A stretch of 5,169 nucleotides of DNA from an archaeon. GTDB taxonomy: Archaea > Iainarchaeota > Iainarchaeia > Iainarchaeales > GCA-2688035. The translations under genes were made by a program, and so were the position numbers. Location: positions 1-5,169 of the forward strand of contig JAUWWX010000080.1 in NCBI GenBank assembly GCA_030616665.1. The letters are read 5' to 3'. Position 1 is the first letter of the stretch. Every line of letters begins with the position of its first letter. Of the stretch, positions 1 to 4,612 are shown in pieces. The notes beneath the pieces were generated by a model. The model had not been told where the DNA came from. It saw only the letters and a program-made list of their open reading frames with translations, and ran no database searches.

Positions 1-90
1 ATAATAGCCGAAGACAGCGATGCACATCATCAGTATGACGGTTGTAAGAAGGAGTATTTCAATGCTGACCTGGCCGCTTCCTTCAAGCAT
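1..90 (-). CDS. Class III type IV pilin, N-terminal part only (runs off the window)
   Basis: From ATG at 90 the minus strand encodes 30 residues starting MLEGSGQVSIEILLLTTVIL and continuing MMCIAVFGYY to the window edge. It shows Gly6 at the cleavage position and Q7-x-S9-x-E11-x-x-x-L15, then the hydrophobic helix, with an uncommon Cys at residue 23 inside it. GGGAG (105-101) lies ten bases upstream of the ATG, inside the end of the preceding pilin gene, whose stop is 4 bases before this start. An alternative TTG at 111, with GGTGGGG nine bases upstream, would add MVGRREA and give the leader a basic character that MLEGSG lacks. The start is therefore unsettled. The gene continues left of base 1. 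Confidence 0.83.
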   Translation of the reverse strand, partial: MLEGSGQVSIEILLLTTVILMMCIAVFGYY

Positions 91-94
91 TGCC

Positions 95-637
95 TCACGT
101 CTCCCAACCAATGCTTACTGCCCCACCGGTCTTTTGGACAACAAATTTTCTGAAGAGTCTGCCAACCATTGTGCCAGGGCAGTCTTCTTGAAGCGGCTCA
201 AGCAGTTCAACGGTTGAGCTGCACTCAAACCAGTCAGGCCTGTCAGCCGGGACTGGTTGCAGTACCAGAGTGCAGTGGTCTTCGTCGGGATTCCAGCCAG
301 CCGGGCTCACAGGGTCCCACTCACCAACGTATGCCACCAGGGTTTTGTACGTTATAAAATCGTTTCCTGTCTGGCATTCGATTGAGCCGCCGTCAGGAAG
401 GAAAATATTTATTGTCTTTTTCATGTCTCCGCTTGACATTGATGCTTCGTTCACGGCGTTGGCAAGTTTCATTGCTGAAACCTTTGTGTCTGCTACTGCC
501 TTGATATCGGCTGCCGCATTTGTGCTGTCATCGACAATCGGCCAGACAACGCCGTAAATGTAAACCATGGCTATGGTGATAATCAAAATGAACTCTATGC
601 TTACCTGCCCTTTTTCTCTTAAAATACCCAAAGCCAA
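95..637 (-). CDS. Class III type IV pilin with larger C-terminal domain, 180 aa
   Basis: The protein begins MALGILREKGQVSIEFILII, with a basic leader (REK), Gly10 at the expected cleavage site, and Q11-x-S13-x-E15. A hydrophobic helix follows to about residue 35. The remaining ~145 residues are an extracytoplasmic domain with an Ala-rich helical stretch (40-66), probably beta-rich segments beyond it, and four Cys at 88, 122, 139 and 153, enough for two disulfides. The TTG start at 637 lies inside the peptidase gene (19-base overlap). AGGAG at 649-645 sits seven bases upstream, which favours it over the second TTG at 631. As the largest pilin here it may be a minor or tip subunit with a binding role; that is inference. 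The head domain is not recognised. Confidence 0.87.
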   Translation of the reverse strand: MALGILREKGQVSIEFILIITIAMVYIYGVVWPIVDDSTNAAADIKAVADTKVSAMKLANAVNEASMSSGDMKKTINIFLPDGGSIECQTGNDFITYKTLVAYVGEWDPVSPAGWNPDEDHCTLVLQPVPADRPDWFECSSTVELLEPLQEDCPGTMVGRLFRKFVVQKTGGAVSIGWET

Positions 638-1740
638 ATCACGTCTCCTACGATGTTCAATGCAATGTATGCAATCAGCACAGCTGGGACAAAGGGCGCG
701 CTTTCCTTCAGCATCAATTCTTCAGGAATCTTTTTCTCCCTGGCAAGCCTTTTCAGTTCGCTTATCTGCTCCTCTGTCAGGCCGCCAGCAGCCCTGCTTG
801 AAACAATCACCTTTCCCTTTGGCTGCAGCAACTGCATCGCTTTGCCAGACTTATTTAGGGCAAAGTACTTAATTAATTTTTTTATTCCGGTTTCTGGCAC
901 AATTTTAACGCTTTTTCCGTTTTGCACGATAGTTTGGGCTGAAATCATTCCTGCTTGCAACTCAGCAATCTTTACAGGCTTTCTCATCAAAACCTTTGAC
1001 AAAGTATACAGCTTGAACAAGAGGTATACTCCGATGAACAGCCCGAGAAGCCCGACAAACTCTTGTGCTGCAAGCTCCCCATTGAACCACAATCCAAGGA
1101 AAAGGAGCACAGCTGCCAAAACAAGCCTTGGTTTTTTTGGAATAAGGGCTATGGCAAAGAGCAGCGGCAAGATAGCCAACTGTGTTATGTTTGCCATTGC
1201 AAGCAGGGGGCTTAGGCCAACAACTGCTGCTGCAAGCTCAAGCGCCTGGACAACCATTGTTTTGAGGTCCTGCTTGAATTTCTCTTTTTGCAAGCTATTT
1301 TTCATCAGTCTTGCTGCCGCCAATGCCGCACCGTATGGCAGCATTGCAAAAAGGCTGAACACGAAGAGGCTAAGCGGAAATATTGGCAGGGAAATCGGTT
1401 GAAAGAAAGGAATGCTTATTATCCCAAGCCTTGCAAGGATTGCAGGGTTCACACTATTCAGGGCGGCTAGGCCTGTGAACACCTTTACGTCGCCGCCGGC
1501 CCAGACGCCTGCCTTGTAGAGAGCGTAGGACAAGGCAAAGGTTGTAGCAGTTACAGCAAGGGAAACGCCAAAAATCATTGCGTCTGATGCAATGATTGCC
1601 CACAAAGCGTGCCCTGCCAAGCCCAGCAAAACCATTCCGTATGTAACCCAATTGCTTACAAGCCTTTCCTTGAAGTCAGTGTATGTGCCATAGGCCAGGG
1701 CTGCGATTGAAACAAAAAAGAAAAATAGGTAAGGGGTCAT
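619..1740 (-). CDS. A24-family archaeal prepilin peptidase with C-terminal domain, 373 aa
   Basis: This is an integral membrane aspartic protease that should remove the leaders of the class III prepilins encoded on both sides of it. The two catalytic aspartates are visible: Asp22 in YGTYTDFKERLVSNW and Asp84 in VWAGGDVKVFTGLAAL, the GxGD-type motif (here AGGD, so the first Gly is Ala81). Membrane segments run through about residues 4-20, 32-50, 55-75, 120-145, 165-200, 206-220 and 228-246. Residues 255-345 form a soluble C-terminal domain with PVKIAELQAGMISAQ and AAGGLTEEQISELKRLA, followed by a last hydrophobic segment at 349-372. FlaK/PibD enzymes are roughly 230 residues, so this is a long form like the archaeal A24 proteins with an Arc_PepC-type extension (name from memory). 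The ATG at 1740 has only an imperfect AAGGGG upstream. The 3' end overlaps the next pilin by 19 bases. Confidence 0.9.
   Translation of the reverse strand: MTPYLFFFFVSIAALAYGTYTDFKERLVSNWVTYGMVLLGLAGHALWAIIASDAMIFGVSLAVTATTFALSYALYKAGVWAGGDVKVFTGLAALNSVNPAILARLGIISIPFFQPISLPIFPLSLFVFSLFAMLPYGAALAAARLMKNSLQKEKFKQDLKTMVVQALELAAAVVGLSPLLAMANITQLAILPLLFAIALIPKKPRLVLAAVLLFLGLWFNGELAAQEFVGLLGLFIGVYLLFKLYTLSKVLMRKPVKIAELQAGMISAQTIVQNGKSVKIVPETGIKKLIKYFALNKSGKAMQLLQPKGKVIVSSRAAGGLTEEQISELKRLAREKKIPEELMLKESAPFVPAVLIAYIALNIVGDVIWLWVF
645..649 (-). promoter_or_regulatory. Shine-Dalgarno AGGAG for the TTG-started 180-aa pilin
   Basis: The minus strand reads AGGAG then ACGTGAT then TTG (637). The seven-base spacing decides the start codon in favour of TTG-637 and places the ribosome binding site inside the peptidase coding sequence. 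Confidence 0.7.
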
Positions 1741-1757
1741 AACCAGAAACCCCTTTT

Positions 1758-1931
1758 TCAGGTCTGAAGCAAGGATGCAATGGTGTTTGCCCTATAGTCA
1801 AGGACTTTTCCCTGCGCTGTCTGTGCCACCGAGCTTATGCCGTCAACAAGCACTGCTGCAATGATTGCCAGGATTACCCCAAACAACGCCAGCAGCAAGT
1901 ACTCTATTGCCACCTGTGTTCTCTCGTCCAT
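1758..1931 (-). CDS. Minimal class III type IV pilin, 57 aa
   Basis: The ORF starts MDERTQVAIEYLLLALFGVI and is almost wholly a pilin helix: Q6-x-A8-x-E10-x-x-x-L14, a hydrophobic stretch to about residue 29, then a short polar amphipathic tail ending SLLQT. Cleavage before Gln6 would be after Thr rather than the more usual Gly or Ala, and the leader is acidic-basic (DER) rather than clearly positive, so processing is less certain than for its neighbours. The ATG at 1931 is preferred. A GTG at 1940 would add three residues (MFS), and neither has a recognisable ribosome binding site. The gene lies between the six-Cys pilin and the peptidase, which starts 17 bases after its TGA. It may be a minor pilin or a structural core subunit. 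Confidence 0.82.
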   Translation of the reverse strand: MDERTQVAIEYLLLALFGVILAIIAAVLVDGISSVAQTAQGKVLDYRANTIASLLQT

Positions 1932-1950
1932 GGAAAACACTTGTGTTTAT

Positions 1951-2253
1951 TTATGGGCAGCCAACTGCGGTGGATTGAAGTGCACTGCACATTGCCATAT
2001 CGGCTTGACCTGCTGCAGGAGTGACTCCGTCTGCCTGCATTGCATCACAGTCCCAGGTTACGCCACCTTCAATGAAGTCACAGTCAGCTTGACATACAGC
2101 GAACAATGAGTGGGAAGCGCATCTTGTAACTGCTGCCGGGTTTGGTGTTGTCGTTGGTATTCCTGTTATCAGCGCTATGACGATTGCTGCTACGAGCACT
2201 GCTCCTCCGATTAGCAACAGGTACTCTAACGCACCTTGGCCTTTTACATCCAT
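1951..2253 (-). CDS. Class III type IV pilin with six cysteines, candidate major pilin, 100 aa
   Basis: This 100-residue prepilin has a short basic leader (MDVKG), then Q6-x-A8-x-E10-x-x-x-L14 in GQGALEYLLLIGG, and a hydrophobic helix to about residue 30. Cleavage is expected between Gly5 and Gln6. A Pro/Thr linker (GIPTTTPNP, 31-39) leads into a small head of about 60 residues with six Cys at 45, 54, 58, 69, 89 and 99. An even number of cysteines in an extracytoplasmic domain suggests three disulfides. It is the only gene in the window with an evident promoter of its own plus a near-perfect ribosome binding site, which argues for the abundant filament subunit; that is inference. It is followed after 19 bases by the minimal pilin (if that starts at its ATG). 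I recognise no family for the head domain. Confidence 0.88.
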   Translation of the reverse strand: MDVKGQGALEYLLLIGGAVLVAAIVIALITGIPTTTPNPAAVTRCASHSLFAVCQADCDFIEGGVTWDCDAMQADGVTPAAGQADMAMCSALQSTAVGCP

Positions 2254-2260
2254 TCTTTTT

Positions 2261-2270
2261 GACCTCCTTT
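2261..2270 (-). promoter_or_regulatory. Strong Shine-Dalgarno AAAGGAGGTC for the six-Cys pilin
   Basis: The minus strand reads AAAGGAGGTC seven bases before the ATG at 2253. It is the longest match to the anti-Shine-Dalgarno sequence in the window; the other genes have GGTG or GGAG only. It supports the start chosen for the 100-aa pilin and suggests high expression. Confidence 0.8.
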
Positions 2271-2298
2271 TTTTAATGTATTCTATTTAACTTTTGTA

Positions 2299-2307
2299 AT
2301 TTATAAA
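2299..2307 (-). promoter_or_regulatory. Archaeal TATA-box promoter upstream of the six-Cys pilin
   Basis: The 64-base gap between the 51-aa pilin and the 100-aa pilin is AT-rich. On the minus strand it contains TTTATAAAT (2307-2299), preceded by purine-rich GAGAAACG that could serve as a BRE. A start of transcription about 25 bases downstream would fall near 2275-2280, leaving a leader of roughly 25 bases that includes the strong ribosome binding site. It is the only clear intergenic promoter candidate in the window, suggesting that the downstream pilin has its own, probably stronger, transcription in addition to read-through. The call is by sequence resemblance only. Confidence 0.55.
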
Positions 2308-2317
2308 CGTTTCTCTT

Positions 2318-2473
2318 TTACGGTCCCACTGCGCTCTCTCCCGCGGCTTTTGCTGCCTGCGTGGCAGCATTCTTCAGCAGTACGCCGACAATGCTTACAA
2401 CAACGATTGCGCCAGTTATAAGTATAAGCAGTTCAATGCTGCCCTGTGCCCTTTTCTCTTTCCAAAAACCCAT
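2318..2473 (-). CDS. Small class III type IV pilin, 51 aa
   Basis: Reading the minus strand from ATG at 2473 to TAA at 2320-2318 gives a 51-residue protein beginning MGFWKEKRAQGSIELLILIT and ending GESAVGP. It has a textbook class III prepilin leader: a short positively charged n-region (KEKR), then Q10-x-S12-x-E14-x-x-x-L18. This is followed by an uninterrupted hydrophobic helix to about residue 33 and a short Ala-rich tail. Cleavage is expected between Ala9 and Gln10, leaving a subunit of about 42 residues that is little more than the assembly helix. The start is well supported: AAGGTGA at 2487-2481 overlaps the stop of the platform gene, with a seven-base A spacer. It is therefore cotranscribed with the ATPase and platform genes. 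It could be a minor or priming pilin rather than the bulk subunit. Confidence 0.88.
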   Translation of the reverse strand: MGFWKEKRAQGSIELLILITGAIVVVSIVGVLLKNAATQAAKAAGESAVGP

Positions 2474-2480
2474 TTTTTTT

Positions 2481-2487
2481 TCACCTT
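2481..2487 (-). promoter_or_regulatory. Shine-Dalgarno AAGGTGA for the 51-aa pilin
   Basis: On the minus strand AAGGTGA, complementary to the archaeal 16S rRNA 3' end, lies seven A residues before the ATG at 2473 and overlaps the TAA of the preceding platform gene. It fixes the start of a gene short enough to be skipped by length-filtered gene callers and implies translational coupling. Confidence 0.75.
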
Positions 2488-3427
2488 ATACCTTAACCCC
2501 TCCGATTATCATGCCTGAGGCAAACAAGGCTAGGTAATAGCATATAAATGCTACTAATAGGAGAACTGGGATGTATATAAGGCTTTTGTTTACTTTCCCC
2601 TCCCTTGTAAGTGAAATCATTAACCCTGATGCAGTAACTTCTATTATCAGGTAAATCTGCATTAGCATAACTATAAGGTCCCTTGTCGCAATTGCCTCAA
2701 CTACAATTGCTTTGCTAGTTGCAATTCCGGCCGAGGTCTCGATAAGAAGCTGTACAACGGTTGTAACCATTCGCATAATTACTGGGGCAACCACGCTTCC
2801 CGCTGTGACAATGAAGATTACCTGCAGCATCGTCCCGCTTATTCTTTCTTTGGTTATTCTGTGCATTGCCCTCACATCGTCGGCGATGTCATCCAGAATA
2901 TCAGCAAGCCCTGCCCCTGCCTTTATTGCGTCGTTTATTATTGCAATTGTCCTCTTCACAAGCTTTGAGTCAACGTTTCTTGAAAAGCTATTAAGGCTGT
3001 CCTCAAGGTTTTCTCCCTCCTCCATCTTCCTCAAAACATTTTCCATCTCCTTGCTCAAGGGGCCGTATTCCGATGTCGAGATTTCCCTCAAGGCATACTC
3101 GTAGGTTCCGCCTGCCTTAAGCGTGTCGGCTAGCTGCTTCAACGCGTCAGGCAGGGCTTCCTCTATTGCGTTTATTCTCTTCATTGCAAGGAGGTAGGGG
3201 TAGCCAAGCATTACATCTATTACGACGAGGAATATCACCAGTGAGACAAGGGGCGAAATCGCAAGATGCAACAGTGCGATTAAGCCAAATGTCGCAATTG
3301 CTGCACAAAGGGAAAGGGCTGTCGAAATCAGCATCCACAACTCGGCTGGCATCTTGAACTTTATGTCTTTGAGCATTTTTTTGTATTTTTGGAAGAACTT
3401 AAATCCCTGTACCGTTCTCTTATCCAT
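2486..3427 (-). CDS. Second type IV pilus membrane platform protein (T2SSF family, TadC-like)
   Basis: This 313-residue protein is a shorter homologue of the preceding platform protein and probably its partner. After a basic amphipathic N-terminus (residues 1-27), two membrane segments lie at about 29-53 and 57-80. The cytoplasmic T2SSF domain follows at about 85-195, with ALPDALKQLADTLKAGGTYE, YGPLSKEMENVL, MEEGENLEDSL and IKAGAGLADILDDIADD. Hydrophobic segments follow at about 200-228, 250-273 and 282-308. The ATG at 3427 is preceded by AGGGTG (3440-3435), which runs into the stop codon of the upstream gene, so translation is probably coupled. Archaellum FlaJ and some archaeal pilus systems fuse two T2SSF domains in one chain; here they are two genes, as in bacterial Tad loci. 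The short C-terminus ends GGVKV. Confidence 0.9.
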   Translation of the reverse strand: MDKRTVQGFKFFQKYKKMLKDIKFKMPAELWMLISTALSLCAAIATFGLIALLHLAISPLVSLVIFLVVIDVMLGYPYLLAMKRINAIEEALPDALKQLADTLKAGGTYEYALREISTSEYGPLSKEMENVLRKMEEGENLEDSLNSFSRNVDSKLVKRTIAIINDAIKAGAGLADILDDIADDVRAMHRITKERISGTMLQVIFIVTAGSVVAPVIMRMVTTVVQLLIETSAGIATSKAIVVEAIATRDLIVMLMQIYLIIEVTASGLMISLTREGKVNKSLIYIPVLLLVAFICYYLALFASGMIIGGVKV

Positions 3428-3431
3428 TTTC

Positions 3432-4607
3432 TTACACCCTTGGCTGGCTGTTCTTTATGTAAAAGAGGAACAGCCCCAGCATAAATGGTATTATTACAAT
3501 ATAGAGTGCTGCCATGACCGGAATCGTGAGTGGAAGCATCTGAAAGCTTGGCATGACTTGCTTGAGCGGGCTGTTTCTTATGCTGCCCAAAATTGTTATC
3601 ATCACAGGCATGACTATTGCGCCAAAGATAAAGATTACACCGAAGAAATTCATTCTCTGGCCAAACTCGCTTACTGCCATCCTCAGGTCAAATGAGACGT
3701 CGTCCGCTATTTCATTCATGCTCTCGCTTAGGTTTCCGCCTGTTTTCAACGCCCTAATGATGTGGATTATCGCATTCCTCAATGCCTTGCTCTGCGTCCT
3801 CAGGGCGAGGTGCCTCAGAGCGTCCTTTGTGTCTGTTCCCTCTTCTACTTCTGTTATTACCCTGGCAAATTCCTCGCTTAAGGCGCCATAGCCCGCGGAG
3901 GCAACCGCCTGAATGGTCCTGTACAATCCAATCCCTGCCCTTAGCTCGGTTGACATATGCCTTAATGCGAACGGAAGCTCAATGCTTACTTCATTGCCCC
4001 TTGCAACCGCCCTTTGCCTTGGCACCATAAAGGATATTACTGCGGTTATAACAAATGCCAGTACTGAAATAATCAGTATTGCAAGAACCCTTGTAACCAT
4101 TTCAATTTGGAGATAGGTGAGCACGGCTGAAGACACCAGCAGTGCAACAATGAAAGCCACTGTAGAGCCAGCCACAGTTAGGGCAAGGTATTGCCTGCTA
4201 CTATAGTGCATGTTTGCACTGTAAAGGTAGAAGCTCAGCATTTCCATTTCAGGGAACCGGCTAATGGTTTTTGCAACAGGCTTAAGTATCCCCTCAAGTT
4301 TGACGTACACCCCTGCGAGGAACTTAATCATTTTGCTTTTTACTTCCCTCAGCTCTTCAATGGTCTGAATTTCTATTTTTGCACCCATTCCCTCTGCAAT
4401 AATGCCCCTAAGCTCCCTTAGTGTGCCGCCGACTTCTTCGAATTCCACGCCCTCTTCCCTGTATTTCTCCCGCATCCTTTTTACAATTTTTTCAACCTTT
4501 TCCATGTCAATTTCAGTTTCGGCTGGCTCAGCTACCTCAGCTTTCTTGAACCTTGGCTTTTTTCCCTTTTCCAGAATAATTTCCTTCAGCTTATCCACTT
4601 CAGCCAT
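3432..4607 (-). CDS. Type IV pilus membrane platform protein (T2SSF family, TadB/FlaJ-like) with long charged N-terminus
   Basis: This 391-residue polytopic protein belongs to the T2SSF/TadC/FlaJ family, the inner-membrane platform that the ATPase acts on during pilin assembly. Residues 1-135 are soluble and highly charged, rich in Lys/Glu with helix-forming stretches such as EKVEKIVKRMREKYREE. Two membrane segments follow at about 139-164 and 170-195. A cytoplasmic helical T2SSF domain spans about 205-315, with LPFALRHMSTELRAGIGLYR, then YGALSEEF, EVEEGT, ALKTGGNLSESMNEIADD. Two more membrane segments lie at about 321-342 and 360-386. The ATG start at 4607 has AGGGTGG ten bases upstream (4623-4617), inside the end of the ATPase gene. 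The next gene starts 4 bases after this stop. The family call is firm; which filament it serves is inferred from the adjacent pilins. Confidence 0.9.
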   Translation of the reverse strand: MAEVDKLKEIILEKGKKPRFKKAEVAEPAETEIDMEKVEKIVKRMREKYREEGVEFEEVGGTLRELRGIIAEGMGAKIEIQTIEELREVKSKMIKFLAGVYVKLEGILKPVAKTISRFPEMEMLSFYLYSANMHYSSRQYLALTVAGSTVAFIVALLVSSAVLTYLQIEMVTRVLAILIISVLAFVITAVISFMVPRQRAVARGNEVSIELPFALRHMSTELRAGIGLYRTIQAVASAGYGALSEEFARVITEVEEGTDTKDALRHLALRTQSKALRNAIIHIIRALKTGGNLSESMNEIADDVSFDLRMAVSEFGQRMNFFGVIFIFGAIVMPVMITILGSIRNSPLKQVMPSFQMLPLTIPVMAALYIVIIPFMLGLFLFYIKNSQPRV

Positions 4608-4612
4608 TTTTT

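Noticed and set aside
653..1402. Plus-strand open frame of 249 codons
   Set aside because: It is entirely antisense to the prepilin peptidase, which has catalytic motifs and membrane topology; the plus-strand translation shows no recognisable motif or ribosome binding site.
1454..1651. Minus-strand open frame of 65 codons in another frame of the peptidase gene
   Set aside because: It lies inside the peptidase coding sequence, and its translation is Arg/Gly/Cys-rich without motifs.
1709..1730. A-rich plus-strand run (T-rich on minus) as a possible terminator
   Set aside because: It encodes the FFFFF hydrophobic start of the peptidase and is only bases after its ATG, so it is coding sequence.
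2254..2317. A small RNA gene or riboswitch in the intergenic gap
   Set aside because: The 64 bases are accounted for by a TATA-like box, a short leader and the ribosome binding site; no stable paired structure is evident.
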